A stretch of DNA of 64,000 nucleotides from Paenibacillus sp. HGH0039. Lineage in GTDB: Bacteria > Bacillota > Bacilli > Paenibacillales > NBRC-103111. Under the pieces are notes generated by a model. It ran no database searches. It saw only the letters and a program-made list of their open reading frames with translations, and was not told the origin of the DNA. This document shows positions 33,099 through 42,185 of this stretch, piece by piece. The stretch spans positions 2,580,580 to 2,644,579 of the forward strand of contig NZ_KE150413.1 of the NCBI RefSeq assembly GCF_000411255.1, in the 5' to 3' direction. A program made the translations under genes and the position numbers. Each line of letters starts with the position of its first letter. Positions within the stretch are counted from its first letter, which is position 1.

Positions 33099-33121
33099 AT
33101 AACATAAAAGGAGCGGTTTTA

Positions 33122-34084
33122 ATGAAAAAAGCGGTTGTATTGGGTGCGACAGGCGGAGTGGGAACGACTCTTACGGAGGAGCTGGTCCAGAGAGGGATAG
33201 AAACGGTCGCTTTCGGCCGATCCGCCGCTAAACTGGAAAAGCTGAAGCTGGAGCTGGGAAATCCCCCGCATCTCAAGCTGGTAAAGGGAGATGCCTTCGA
33301 GTCCGCCGATATTATCAAAGCCGCGGAAGGCCCCGATGTTTTGTTTCACAGCGCGAACATTCCTTACCACGAGATGGAATCGAGACTTTTGCCTCTTGGC
33401 GAAGCCGTTATGAAAGCGGCCGAGCACCTGGCCATTAAAGTTGTCGTGGTGGACGGAATTTATCCGTACGGCAGGAGAACCGGCGCGGCGAAGGCGGAGG
33501 AGGATCACCCCAAACAGCCGCATACGCGTAAAGGCAAAGTGAGGCTTGCGTATGAGCAGATGATTTTCGCATCCCGCTGGAAGAGAGCGAAGCCGCTTAT
33601 CGTTCGGCTTCCCGATTACTACGGTCCTTCCGCGCAGGCTTCTTATCTTTCCGTAACCATGGAAGCGATAGCCGCTGGGAAGCCGACTATTTTTATCGGC
33701 AATATGACCGTTCCGCGGGAGTATGTGTACTTGCCGGACGCCTCCAGGATGATTGTCGAGATTGCCGGCCGTGACGGTACCGAGGGTCAGAACTGGCACA
33801 TTCCGGGACCGGGACTTTTGTCGGGAAAAGAGCTCGTTCAGCTCGCTCAGCGGGCCAGCGGCAAACGGAAAGCGGTATACCCGCTCCGACGTATGAGCTT
33901 GTCGCTGGCAGGTCTTTTTAACCCCGTAATGAAGGAAGTCGTCGAAATGCTCTACTTGACCGAAGAACCGTTCGTATTGAGCGGCCGGAAGTATGAGAAG
34001 GAAATCGGCCCGATCATTTGGACGCCTCATGAGAAAGCTGTTTCCGATACGATTCACGCTCTGATGAATAAAAAGAAAGCATAA
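33122..34084 (+). CDS. NAD(P)-binding extended-SDR/epimerase-like reductase
   Basis: The 320-residue protein opens with the Rossmann motif VLGATGGVGTTLTEEL and resembles atypical extended SDRs of the NAD-dependent epimerase or NmrA type. The catalytic tyrosine-lysine pair is not clear (a YPYGRRTG segment occupies the region), so it may be a regulator-like or atypical reductase. AAAGGAGCGG precedes the ATG. It follows the TetR gene after 70 bases and carries the same operator, indicating one inducible unit. The substrate is unknown. Confidence 0.82.
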   Translation: MKKAVVLGATGGVGTTLTEELVQRGIETVAFGRSAAKLEKLKLELGNPPHLKLVKGDAFESADIIKAAEGPDVLFHSANIPYHEMESRLLPLGEAVMKAAEHLAIKVVVVDGIYPYGRRTGAAKAEEDHPKQPHTRKGKVRLAYEQMIFASRWKRAKPLIVRLPDYYGPSAQASYLSVTMEAIAAGKPTIFIGNMTVPREYVYLPDASRMIVEIAGRDGTEGQNWHIPGPGLLSGKELVQLAQRASGKRKAVYPLRRMSLSLAGLFNPVMKEVVEMLYLTEEPFVLSGRKYEKEIGPIIWTPHEKAVSDTIHALMNKKKA

Positions 34085-34196
34085 CTATCCGTACTGTATT
34101 TCAGTTCCGTTAGATCGGGCAAAACCTTTTCGCAGCCCGCCGCCTTTTATAAAAGTAGGCTATGTTAAACTCTAATATTGATTTTTAAGCATAAGA

Positions 34197-34222
34197 AAAC
34201 CGCCTTAGTGAATAAGGCGGTT
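34197..34222 (+). terminator. Terminator-like hairpin after the reductase gene
   Basis: AACCGCCTTA and TAAGGCGGTT enclose a short loop. There is only a weak T run after it. Confidence 0.45.
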
Positions 34223-34309
34223 CATTGAGCTATCGTCTCCCGTTAGTTCAATGCAACTACGTGTCGTTCACGATCTTCTACGCAAACGGCCTAGCATTGC
34301 GGGAGGGGC

Positions 34310-34417
34310 TTGTTCGATGGCCTCGAGGAACGCAAAACGATCAAAATCAAGGAAAACGACAGGTTGGATGAAGAACTGTTAACCCGTCTGCTTACGCAAG
34401 CATCCTCTGCTATCTAG
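34310..34417 (+). pseudogene. Possible gene fragment (C-terminal 35 residues)
   Basis: The 404-base gap before phzF holds one coding-like segment ending in TAG at 34417. It reads LFDGLEERKTIKIKENDRLD and continues with a leucine-rich helix. It lacks a convincing start and ends like a folded domain, so it is probably the tail of a lost gene. I do not recognise its family. The rest of the gap holds two hairpins. Confidence 0.3.
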
Positions 34418-34433
34418 CCTCGCAGTAGCAGAA

Positions 34434-34481
34434 TAAGCCTGTTTGCCCCCTATGGTACGGTGGCTGCAAACAGGCTTTTTG
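34434..34481. terminator. Bidirectional terminator beside phzF
   Basis: AAGCCTGTTTGC and GCAAACAGGCTTTTT enclose a larger loop. It can end the minus-strand phzF transcript. Confidence 0.7.
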
Positions 34482-34488
34482 ATTCCGC

Positions 34489-35367
34489 TTATATCATGAT
34501 ATGTCTTCGTTCAATGCCAGCCACTGCACCGCCGACCCGAACCTGATTGATTTCACCGCTCTCGCTCAGGCGCAATCCTGCCTTGATTTCAGAAGGACAA
34601 TCCATCGAATACCCTTGCCTGAACATGACATTCTCTACTTCCCGCAAAGATCGTTGGCCATGTTGGTACAAATAGCTGAGCAGGGCACCGTTGGATGTTC
34701 CTGTCGCGCTCTCCTCGGGAATATCGTACAGCGGCGCAAAATTCCGGCATTCCGCTGCAGCATCGTCTGGAGTATCCATCGTGAACAGATGATATCCAAC
34801 CACATCATATTTTTCGCTGATGGCGGTTATGGCATCAAAATTTGGCTGAACCTCATTCAAGAGCTTCCTGCTGCGGATCGGGATCATAATGTCGCGCAGG
34901 CCCGTCGAAACAATCTGGATGGGCAACCCGGTTTCCAGATCCTCGGCATCCATCCCCAAAGATGGGGCGATTTCCTCACAGGATATCCTTTCAAGAAATT
35001 GTGGTAAAGCCTGTGACAAATAAACAAGACCCTCGGAGCTAATATCGACATCCAGAATCCCTGCCTTGGTTTCTATCGAATAGGAGGTCCCTTCCTTTGA
35101 CAAACCCAGCGAATGCATTAGTCCAAACGCAGCAATCGTGGCGTGTCCGCACAGATCAACTTCGCTGGCGGGGGTGAAATAGCGGATTTTGTAATCCGCA
35201 AGCAGGGATTTTTTCATAAAGGCCGTCTCCGAAAGGCCCAATTCCTTCGCTATGAGCTGCATTTCGGCAGCATCCAGAGAAAGGCCATCCTCCAAGACAA
35301 CGCCTGCTGGATTACCGCCACGCTCCCCTTTCGCAAACGCATTTAACGTATACACTTCCACATTCAT
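34489..35367 (-). CDS. PhzF-family isomerase/epimerase-like enzyme
   Basis: The 292-residue protein has the two-lobed diaminopimelate-epimerase-like fold of PhzF. The N-terminal lobe has NAFAKGERGGNPAGVV and the conserved glutamate in LGLSETAFM (the PhzF catalytic Glu45 position). DLCGHATIAAFG and the C-terminal EESATGTSNGALL complete the family pattern. Most Bacillota members are of unknown function and not linked to phenazines; no phz genes occur here. GAGAGGA lies about a dozen bases upstream of the ATG. It sits between gene fragments and an IS remnant, so the locus has been rearranged. Confidence 0.88.
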   Translation of the reverse strand: MNVEVYTLNAFAKGERGGNPAGVVLEDGLSLDAAEMQLIAKELGLSETAFMKKSLLADYKIRYFTPASEVDLCGHATIAAFGLMHSLGLSKEGTSYSIETKAGILDVDISSEGLVYLSQALPQFLERISCEEIAPSLGMDAEDLETGLPIQIVSTGLRDIMIPIRSRKLLNEVQPNFDAITAISEKYDVVGYHLFTMDTPDDAAAECRNFAPLYDIPEESATGTSNGALLSYLYQHGQRSLREVENVMFRQGYSMDCPSEIKAGLRLSESGEINQVRVGGAVAGIERRHIMI

Positions 35368-35561
35368 GTTCCGCTCGTCCTCTCTTTATCTTCGAAAAAC
35401 CGATGTGCGCAACCGCACGTCCCACTCGGCTCTATGATCTTCCTTTTATCGATTTATTACTAGGTAAAGACGACAGGAGCGATTGAATTGTTGCGTTAAT
35501 CTGCCCGTTAGCTTAACAAGAATAAGCAGACAGCCGAAACTTTTTATTCGATGAGGTATTT

Positions 35562-35933
35562 TCATATTCCTTGCTGTCTAAAAAAACGGAACCAAGCCAA
35601 ATAATGTTGCGAATATTTGGTTGCAACACCATTGAAGCGGTCCATCCATTTCTTCAAGCGGCTGTGGTAGCTGTTTACGTTTTGGATGTGGTATACGCCT
35701 TTCACACGTTGTTTACCATCGGATTTGAATCGGTAATGAGCCAAACCTTTTGTATTCGCATAAGAGCTAAATGCCCTCCACGAATCCGTGCAAAGCACGT
35801 TTGAGTCGGATAGATGTCCACCAATCGCTTTATCCAACTTCGTTGTCTTAATGCGCCCACGCCCAAGAACGCCAGAGTAGGTCATCTTCTGACGGTCACG
35901 GGCTACGAGGACGCAAACCTGGTCGTTGCACAA
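35562..35933 (-). mobile_element. IS1595-type (ISXO2-like) transposase, N-terminally truncated
   Basis: The 123-residue frame encodes the C-terminal half of an ISXO2-like DDE transposase. It holds TDSWRAFSSYANTKGLAHYR with the second catalytic Asp region, then HIQNVNSYHSRLKKWMDRFNGVATKYSQHYLAWF, with the N and H/E segment of the family. The first half, including the zinc ribbon and first Asp, is missing, as AT-rich DNA follows beyond 35936. No terminal inverted repeats could be defined. It is a dead remnant. Confidence 0.8.
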
Positions 35934-36047
35934 GTGATATTAACTATATTTTAGAACATTTGTTCGTAATAATCAAATAACAATATTTAGATTTAACATA
36001 GCCTAAAAGTAAGTAAAAACAGGCATGCTATAACCGAGGTGATTCCG

Positions 36048-36377
36048 ATGAATGAAAGACCGACGAATACCGATTTCGAAGCGATTTACGAGAATTACAA
36101 GCAGCAGGGAGAGCTGCAGGCCGTTCAGGAGCAGACGGAAGCCGCGGCTTCGGACGGTTTGGAATCGATCGTGGCTGTCCGCAAAAACGAGGACGGGGAC
36201 ATTATTGCCGTTAAAACGTCTTCCGGACGCGAGCTCGATTATGTCTCCGCCTTGAACGAAGCCAAATCCGGCGCTTTGGCCCATGTGGACGTGTTTCACC
36301 GGTACGGCCGGGATATTCTCCGCAGCGAGCCCGACGGAGTTAAGTCGAACAATCTGGATCAGCTGCCTCCTTTTTAG
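36048..36377 (+). CDS. DUF3892-family small protein
   Basis: The 109-residue protein has a charged N-terminal 40 residues and a DUF3892 domain: SIVAVRKNEDGDIIAVKTSSG, then ALNEAKSGALAHVDVFHRYG and the C-terminal NNLDQLPPF. This small cytosolic domain is common in Bacillota and has no known function. The ATG at 36048 follows GAGGTGA by six bases; the GTG at 36039 lies inside that site. A strong terminator follows, so it is transcribed alone. Confidence 0.82.
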   Translation: MNERPTNTDFEAIYENYKQQGELQAVQEQTEAAASDGLESIVAVRKNEDGDIIAVKTSSGRELDYVSALNEAKSGALAHVDVFHRYGRDILRSEPDGVKSNNLDQLPPF

Positions 36378-36388
36378 GGAGCATGCGG

Positions 36389-36417
36389 AAGAGCCCGACG
36401 AGGTCGGGCTCTTTTTT
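36389..36417 (+). terminator. Intrinsic terminator of the DUF3892 gene
   Basis: AAGAGCCCGAC and GTCGGGCTCTTTTTT enclose a three-base loop. Confidence 0.9.
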
Positions 36418-36430
36418 ACGTGCGAAATAG

Positions 36431-37795
36431 TCAATGAGGGCTGTAAATGGAATAAGCGAAATGATACAGCGAATTATCGTTGGCGTTCAGTTGTGTTCCG
36501 CCGGAGTATACGAGAAGAGGGATAATATCGTAATAGTGGGTTGAAGCGTAGCCGTAGAACAAATTTTGTCCGATGGCAGGCTGTATTCCGTTGATCGTTA
36601 CGCTGAAGGTTCCGTTGCTGCTCGTCGTACCCGTTCCGCTATAAATTTTGTTGTTAAGTTTGGTTTGTATATAGACGGTAATCGGAGCATTGAAAGCAGG
36701 TGCTCCCGAAGCGTCTTTGGCGAGACCGGTCACGGTCATGTAATTTTGGATCCTCCATTTGTTTCCTTCTCCGTAATTGATACGCTGTCCGGCGTCGACA
36801 TTCGGCTCCGATTTAATGCTTACGATATCTACCGAAGTCGGAACTTTGTACTCGCTGAAAGTTAGTGAATACGGAACAGAAGCGTTATACGAATTCAAGG
36901 ATACAACCCGCAGATAGTAGGTGCCGGGGGTCAGGGAGCCGTCCACATCTTTGTTCTGGTCCACTGTACCGAGCGATCCTAAATTCTGGTTGAAAATCTG
37001 CAGCTGATAGGTTGTGCCCGGTGCGCTGTTGGCCAGTTTGATATGGAAGGATTTTGCGGCGGTAACGGTATATTTGATCCAATCGGCGTCCAGGCTGTTG
37101 TCGATCGTCTGGCCGCTGACCGTAAACGAATCTGTTTTCTGCTGGGCATGCCAGATATTATCGTCCGGCTCAGCGGTATCGTAGGATGCCGATTCTACAA
37201 CCGTAAAGTAATAAGACGTATTGGCATCGAATCCCGTGTAGGCCGAAACCGCCAGGAAGTAAATACCTGCGGGTGCTATCCGGCTGATTTGCTCATTGGA
37301 TTGAGGACCGTAGGAGGAAGTCTCCTGCTCCACCAAACTGCTCGTTGCCGGGTCGTACCGGAATAAATGAAGATCGTAATCAATGGAGGCGGAAGGAATC
37401 GTTTGAAGATATGCGGTCAGTTTGCCCGGAGCGTTCGTTTGGAAGACGTACCACCGCTGTCCGCCCGCTTCCGTAATTTTATCCGCATAAACGGCTCCCG
37501 TTACGACTTGCGCCGCATTGTTCGGATTGTTGTTAAGCGCGGCATTCACGTTCACGGTTAATCCTTGACCGCGAGCCGCTTTATCCAGCGACAGAGGAGC
37601 TTCAAGAGGCTTGCGGGATTCCGGCAGAGCGTCGCGCTGGGACTTGAAATCGGTCGGAGAGGTTAATTCACCTCCCTTTACGACAGGCGGCGTTGCTGCA
37701 GGCAGTACCGACGCGGACGCTTCCGCTTGTCCGGCTAGCCCGCTTAATAGGGCCGAGCCTGCGATAGCGAGTGACAAAAACCATTTTTTCAACAT
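36431..37795 (-). CDS. Secreted protein with two pre-peptidase C-terminal (PPC) domains
   Basis: The 454-residue precursor has a signal peptide ending near AEASA. Two beta-sandwich PPC domains are visible. One (about 100-215) contains QRWYVFQTNAPGKLTAYLQT and IDYDLHLFRYD; the other (about 225-320) contains DADWIKYTVTAAKSFHIKL and PGTYYLRVVS. A third Ig-like module with TVTGLAKDASGAPAFNAPI ends the protein. No protease or other catalytic domain is present. PPC domains usually occur beside exoenzymes, so this may be a stand-alone binding protein. ATG 37795 follows GAGGAAG; the frame's earlier start at 37819 lacks such a site. Confidence 0.82.
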   Translation of the reverse strand: MLKKWFLSLAIAGSALLSGLAGQAEASASVLPAATPPVVKGGELTSPTDFKSQRDALPESRKPLEAPLSLDKAARGQGLTVNVNAALNNNPNNAAQVVTGAVYADKITEAGGQRWYVFQTNAPGKLTAYLQTIPSASIDYDLHLFRYDPATSSLVEQETSSYGPQSNEQISRIAPAGIYFLAVSAYTGFDANTSYYFTVVESASYDTAEPDDNIWHAQQKTDSFTVSGQTIDNSLDADWIKYTVTAAKSFHIKLANSAPGTTYQLQIFNQNLGSLGTVDQNKDVDGSLTPGTYYLRVVSLNSYNASVPYSLTFSEYKVPTSVDIVSIKSEPNVDAGQRINYGEGNKWRIQNYMTVTGLAKDASGAPAFNAPITVYIQTKLNNKIYSGTGTTSSNGTFSVTINGIQPAIGQNLFYGYASTHYYDIIPLLVYSGGTQLNANDNSLYHFAYSIYSPH

Positions 37796-38090
37796 GTGTC
37801 TCTTCCTCACCTTCTCCATAAAATTACCGCGCAGGCGGTTTATATGTAAGCGCAGAACGCTTCATATCGGAAGACTTTATCAGTCGGGTATAAACTGCCG
37901 TGCAGTAATAACGTCCGGAGAAAGGAAGAGGGAGAATGATAGAATTCAAACGCCTACCAACATTTACCAAAATTCTAGCATGCGAGATTTTTAACTGTCA
38001 ATAAATTCCATCTCCTACTTTAGCCTTATTTTTAAAGAATCCGCCGCTACGTAAAACTTTGAAAGAAAACGGCTTTTTTTTAATCGTGCA

Positions 38091-38120
38091 TTGAGTTGTC
38101 CACCCCGTAACGCTTATAAT
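38091..38120 (+). promoter_or_regulatory. Sigma-A promoter of the ABC-F gene
   Basis: TTGAGT (38091-38096), an 18-base spacer and TATAAT (38115-38120) lie about 40 bases before the start. No leader peptide or attenuator was found between them. The upstream part of the 360-base gap holds nothing recognised. Confidence 0.6.
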
Positions 38121-38158
38121 AAAGCGAGTAAAAAGTTTATAAGAAAAGGTGTCTATTC

Positions 38159-39715
38159 ATGAGCATATTAAACGTAGAACGACTGAGCCACGGTTTCGGA
38201 GACCGCGCGATCTTTAATGACGTATCTTTCCGCCTCCTGAAAGGCGAGCATATTGGACTCATCGGTGCCAACGGAGAAGGTAAGTCTACCTTCATGAACA
38301 TTATTACGGGCAAGCTCCAGCCGGATGACGGCAAAGTGGAATGGTCGAAACGGATGCGGGTCGGGTATTTGGATCAGCATGCGGTTCTCAGCAAAGGCAT
38401 GACCATCCGCGATGTGCTGAAAGGAGCTTTTCAATATCTGTTCGACATGGAACAGGAAATGAACGGCATGTATGAGAAAATGGCGGATGTCACTCCGGAA
38501 GAACTGGAGCAGCTGCTCGAAGACGTCGGCACGATCCAGGATACGCTGACCAATCAGGATTTTTATATGATCGACGCCAAAATCGAGGAAACCGCCCGTG
38601 GTCTCGGCCTTACGGATATCGGGCTGGACAAGGACGTCAATGACCTCAGCGGCGGTCAGCGGACGAAGGTCCTGCTGGCGAAGCTGCTTCTGGAGAAGCC
38701 CGATATCCTTCTCCTCGACGAGCCTACCAACTATCTGGACGAGCAGCATATCGAATGGCTGAAGCGCTATCTGCAGGAGTACGAGAATGCCTTTATTCTG
38801 ATTTCGCACGACATTCCGTTCCTGAACAGCGTGATTAACCTGATTTATCATATGGAAAACCAGGAGTTAAACCGCTACGTAGGCGACTACGATCACTTCA
38901 AGCAAGTCTATGAAATGAAAAAACAGCAGCTGGAATCGGCTTATAAGCGCCAGCAGCAGGAAATCGCGGACCTGAAAGACTTTGTGGCCCGCAACAAAGC
39001 GAGCGTCGCCACTCGGAATATGGCCATGTCCCGGCAAAAGAAACTCGACAAAATGGACGTTATTGAACTGGCCAAAGAGAAACCGAAACCGCAGTTTAAC
39101 TTCAAAGAAGGCAGAACGCCAGGTAAACTGATTTTCGAAACGAAAGATCTTGTCATCGGATATGAAGAGCCGTTGTCCAGACCGCTCAATCTCCGTATGG
39201 AAAGAGGGCAGAAAATCGCTCTAGTCGGTGCTAACGGAATCGGTAAAACGACGCTCTTGCGCAGCATTCTTGGCGAGATTCCCGCTTTATCCGGGTCCGT
39301 GCAGCTTGGGGAAAACCTGAGCATAGGCTACTTCGAACAGGAAATGAAAGAGGCCAACTACAACACGTGTATCGAAGAGATCTGGAAAGAATTTCCTTCG
39401 TATACCCAGTTTGAAGTGCGGGCCGCTCTGGCGAAATGCGGTTTGACGACCAAGCATATCGAGAGCAAAATCACGGTGCTAAGCGGCGGGGAAAAGGCCA
39501 AAGTTCGTCTCTGCAAGCTGATCAACAACGAAACCAACCTGCTTGTATTCGATGAGCCGACCAACCACTTGGACGTGGATGCGAAGGAAGAATTAGCCCG
39601 CGCGCTCAAAGCTTACAAAGGCAGCATCCTGCTCATTTCCCATGAACCTGAATTTTATCGTGAAGTTGTTACGGAGACTTGGAACTGTGAATCCTGGACG
39701 ACGAAAGTGTTCTAA
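38159..39715 (+). CDS. ABC-F family ATPase (YkpA/YbiT type)
   Basis: The 518-residue soluble protein has two ABC domains without membrane segments. Walker A motifs are GANGEGKST and GANGIGKTT, signature motifs LSGGQRTK and LSGGEKAK, and Walker B LLLDEPTNYLDE and LVFDEPTNHLDV. An ABC-F interdomain linker of about 80 residues follows domain 1 (KRQQQEIADLKDFVARNKAS). ABC-F proteins bind the ribosomal E site and rescue stalled ribosomes or protect them from antibiotics; the YkpA/YbiT group is mostly housekeeping. AGGTG precedes the ATG. A hairpin terminator follows. Confidence 0.93.
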   Translation: MSILNVERLSHGFGDRAIFNDVSFRLLKGEHIGLIGANGEGKSTFMNIITGKLQPDDGKVEWSKRMRVGYLDQHAVLSKGMTIRDVLKGAFQYLFDMEQEMNGMYEKMADVTPEELEQLLEDVGTIQDTLTNQDFYMIDAKIEETARGLGLTDIGLDKDVNDLSGGQRTKVLLAKLLLEKPDILLLDEPTNYLDEQHIEWLKRYLQEYENAFILISHDIPFLNSVINLIYHMENQELNRYVGDYDHFKQVYEMKKQQLESAYKRQQQEIADLKDFVARNKASVATRNMAMSRQKKLDKMDVIELAKEKPKPQFNFKEGRTPGKLIFETKDLVIGYEEPLSRPLNLRMERGQKIALVGANGIGKTTLLRSILGEIPALSGSVQLGENLSIGYFEQEMKEANYNTCIEEIWKEFPSYTQFEVRAALAKCGLTTKHIESKITVLSGGEKAKVRLCKLINNETNLLVFDEPTNHLDVDAKEELARALKAYKGSILLISHEPEFYREVVTETWNCESWTTKVF

Positions 39716-39747
39716 CCGTCCCGGCCGGGTTCCATGTCGTTCAGAAA

Positions 39748-39786
39748 AAGTCCTGCCAAGCAATTGCTGCGGCAGGGCTTTTTTAT
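39748..39786 (+). terminator. Intrinsic terminator of the ABC-F gene
   Basis: CCTGCC and GGCAGG enclose an inner AGCAATTGCT palindrome and are followed by six T residues. Confidence 0.75.
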
Positions 39787-39892
39787 ATAGAAAAAAGGGA
39801 ACAAACATTCGATTCTTAATGTTTTGTTCGTACAATACCTAGGGAGAATGTGGTAAAATGAGTGAGCAAAGAATACAAGGAAGGTGAATCGT

Positions 39893-40687
39893 TTGACTGA
39901 CCGGTATTCCGAAATTGATGAGGTTATTTTGTACATTCAGAGGAACATTTACGAGCCGCTCTCGCTTAATCAATTGGCCTCTTACGCCGCCTACAGCCCT
40001 TACCACTTTACAAGACTTTTCAAAGAAAAAATCGGACTTACTCCTCAATACTACGTTTCTTCGCTTCGTCTTCAGAAAGCCAAAGACTTGCTGCTGCGCA
40101 CAAATTTGAGCATCCGTGACATCGGCCTTGAAATCGGACAGCAAAGCCTGGGTACTTTCACAACAAGATTTACCGAAAAAGTCGGGATGACCCCGTCGGA
40201 ATTCCGGAATTCCACATTTTTAGCCGACAGCCATTTTCACTCCCTTAAGAAGCTGGATGACTGGTCGACGCCCGAAACGGCTGCACTGCCTTTCGGAAAT
40301 ATCGAAGGAATCGTTCAAGCCGCGATACCGTTCGAGGGCGTCATTCTGATCGGTCTGTTCGCCAAACCGATTCCGGAAGGGCTGCCGCTATATGGCACAC
40401 TTCTCTCCTCGCTCGGAAGCTTCTGTATTCCGAGGGTTAAGCCGGGCACCTATTACCTGATGGCAACCTCGGTCTCCTGGGGGACGAAGGCGGTTGACTT
40501 TCTTTTGACGGAAGCGACGCTGCGCACCCGTTCGAGGGAACCGATCGTCGTTGAACCGGGGATTCCCGTACCGCAGCAGCTCGTAACCCTGCACGTTCCG
40601 CGCTATGACGATCCGCCGATTTTGATCTCTCTGCCGGTTCTCATGAATAATTTCCTCAGGCGAGCAAGTTCACCAGGCAGCACCTAA
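39893..40687 (+). CDS. AraC-family regulator with N-terminal DNA-binding domain
   Basis: The 264-residue protein has the AraC double helix-turn-helix at the N-terminus (about 15-105: LNQLASYAAYSPYHFTRLFKE, then IRDIGLEIGQQSLGTFTTRF). The C-terminal 150 residues are an unrecognised ligand domain, a reversed order as in SoxS/Rob-like proteins with effector domains. The start is TTG at 39893, seven bases after AAGGAAGG; GTG at 39884 lies within that site. It lies just upstream of a VOC-domain gene in the same direction and may regulate it. Confidence 0.82.
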   Translation: MTDRYSEIDEVILYIQRNIYEPLSLNQLASYAAYSPYHFTRLFKEKIGLTPQYYVSSLRLQKAKDLLLRTNLSIRDIGLEIGQQSLGTFTTRFTEKVGMTPSEFRNSTFLADSHFHSLKKLDDWSTPETAALPFGNIEGIVQAAIPFEGVILIGLFAKPIPEGLPLYGTLLSSLGSFCIPRVKPGTYYLMATSVSWGTKAVDFLLTEATLRTRSREPIVVEPGIPVPQQLVTLHVPRYDDPPILISLPVLMNNFLRRASSPGST

Positions 40688-40795
40688 CCGGAGAGTCTTC
40701 CGCCGCATTACCGCAATTTATAAGAAACGTCGGCTTTTAATCGGTGTTACGATCTGTACAGGAACCACCTATACCTTTCGAGAGGATGTTGATGC

Positions 40796-41215
40796 ATGGC
40801 TAAGCATACGACGTATATTTTTTCCGAGGATGCGCGGGCTCAAGCTGAATTTTACATACAGGCGCTGGGAGGCGAGATTACGTCCGTGACCACGTACGGA
40901 GAGGTGCCGGGTGCGAAGGAAGAAGAGCTGAAAGACAAAGTCATCAACCTGAGCCTGGTTGCGGCCGGAGTTACTTTTCTCATGTCGGATTCGATGTTTG
41001 AAGCGTTGATACCGGGAAATGTGTTAAGTCTCTGTCTTGAATTCGCTACCGAAGAAGAAGCTCACTCGGCTTTTAACAATTTGTCGAAGGACGGTAAAGT
41101 TAATCAACCTCTGGAGCCGGCTTTCTGGGGCGCCTTATTCGGACAACTGGAGGATAAATACGGCATCACTTGGATGATCACGTCCGACACATCGGCATGC
41201 AGGGAAACCCAATAA
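40796..41215 (+). CDS. VOC-family (PhnB-like) protein
   Basis: The 139-residue protein has a single glyoxalase/bleomycin-resistance fold of the PhnB (3-demethylubiquinone methyltransferase-like) group: TYIFSEDARAQAEFYIQALGGEI at the start, LSLVAAGVTFLMSD in the middle, and EPAFWGALFGQLEDKYGITWMI at the end. Members usually bind small ligands or metals; no clear catalytic assignment is possible. GAGAGGATG precedes the ATG. It follows the AraC gene in the same direction after about 110 bases. Confidence 0.85.
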   Translation: MAKHTTYIFSEDARAQAEFYIQALGGEITSVTTYGEVPGAKEEELKDKVINLSLVAAGVTFLMSDSMFEALIPGNVLSLCLEFATEEEAHSAFNNLSKDGKVNQPLEPAFWGALFGQLEDKYGITWMITSDTSACRETQ

Positions 41216-41298
41216 ATCAAGCGACCCCTAGCCGGTTACGATAGCGAATTGCGATCGTAATTCTGCTCCCCCGACAAATCTCCTCTAGGACAAAAAAA

Positions 41299-41328
41299 GC
41301 AAAAATCCGCATTCCCGCGGATTTTTGC
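41299..41328. terminator. Bidirectional terminator between VOC and radical SAM genes
   Basis: GCAAAAATCCGC and GCGGATTTTTGC enclose an ATTCCC loop, between two convergent genes. Confidence 0.8.
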
Positions 41329-41366
41329 CTTCATTAACTGCTTGCATTCAGCTGCCGGATTGGATC

Positions 41367-42185
41367 CTAAGGTTCGAAACCTTTCTGGCTTATAAAGATC
41401 TGATTCTCGGTAAACACTTTCTTCAAGCGTTCTACCATACGCTGATAAGCATGAGGATGATACCAATCTTCCAGTCCTAACTCCTTATAGACGGTTTCCA
41501 TGTTCAAACTCCGCGTACGTCTTCCGCCGCTGCCGTCCCCCATAAAATAATCGTCAACGCAAACCCGGTTCACAACCGATTTTAACAGGTCCGGAAATGC
41601 CTCACTGCTTGGCAGGAGAGGGGCAATCGCAGCTTGTGCGGGTACTCCGGCAGCTTTTAACGCTTTAAGAGTCTTTAAGCGTGCTTGTATAGGCGGCGCC
41701 GCCGGGGAGAACCGCTTTCTTATCTCGTCCAGGTCCGTTTCTACCGTCATGCTGACACGGACCCGGTTTTTCAATTGAAGCAGCAGATCCGTGTCCCGTT
41801 CTACTAAAGGGCTCCTTGTTTGGAGCAGCACAAAATCGGGTGGATCTTCGGTCATCACTTCGAGCAGCGACCGGGTAACTTCTTCTTTGTATTCAATCGG
41901 CTGGTAAGGATCCGTACTCGAGGACATAAAGAGAGTGACGGGACCTTTACTTTTCGCTCGGCGAAGCTCTTTGCGGAAAAGTTCGGCCGCTTCTTTCTTG
42001 ACATCCACCCAGGTTCCCCATTCGGCCCCGCGGAAAGTGGAGACAGGCATTTTTCTTACATAACAATATGAACAGCCGAAGGAACAGCCGGTGTAAGGAT
42101 TTAAGGAATGGGTATAGCCGGCAAGAAAACCCGTTCCTTTATTCAGCAGTGTTTTAGGCATTGTATACCGGTATTCCAATTTCAT
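41367..42185 (-). CDS. SPL-family radical SAM protein
   Basis: The 272-residue protein has the SPL-like cluster motif CSFGCSYCY (Cys-x3-Cys-x2-Cys) near residue 34, which binds a 4Fe-4S cluster, and radical SAM barrel segments such as MSSSTDPYQP and SMTVETD. It belongs to the group annotated as spore photoproduct lyase-like or Rv2578c-like rather than true SplB, as the lyase's C-terminal active-site region is not recognisable. DNA or nucleotide repair is plausible. Its start lies inside the end of the adaA-like gene (32-base overlap), so the two are co-transcribed and probably translationally coupled. A terminator follows. Confidence 0.85.
   Translation of the reverse strand: MKLEYRYTMPKTLLNKGTGFLAGYTHSLNPYTGCSFGCSYCYVRKMPVSTFRGAEWGTWVDVKKEAAELFRKELRRAKSKGPVTLFMSSSTDPYQPIEYKEEVTRSLLEVMTEDPPDFVLLQTRSPLVERDTDLLLQLKNRVRVSMTVETDLDEIRKRFSPAAPPIQARLKTLKALKAAGVPAQAAIAPLLPSSEAFPDLLKSVVNRVCVDDYFMGDGSGGRRTRSLNMETVYKELGLEDWYHPHAYQRMVERLKKVFTENQIFISQKGFEP

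Noticed and set aside
33122-34057. Minus-strand frame opposite the NAD(P) reductase
   Set aside because: It lacks domain motifs, while the plus strand has a clear Rossmann motif and operator.
34489-35367. Phenazine biosynthesis locus
   Set aside because: Only a PhzF-fold protein is present; no other phz genes are nearby, and the family is broad.
37995-38158. Antibiotic-sensing leader peptide before the ABC-F gene
   Set aside because: No short frame with a ribosome binding site and no attenuator hairpin lie between promoter and start.
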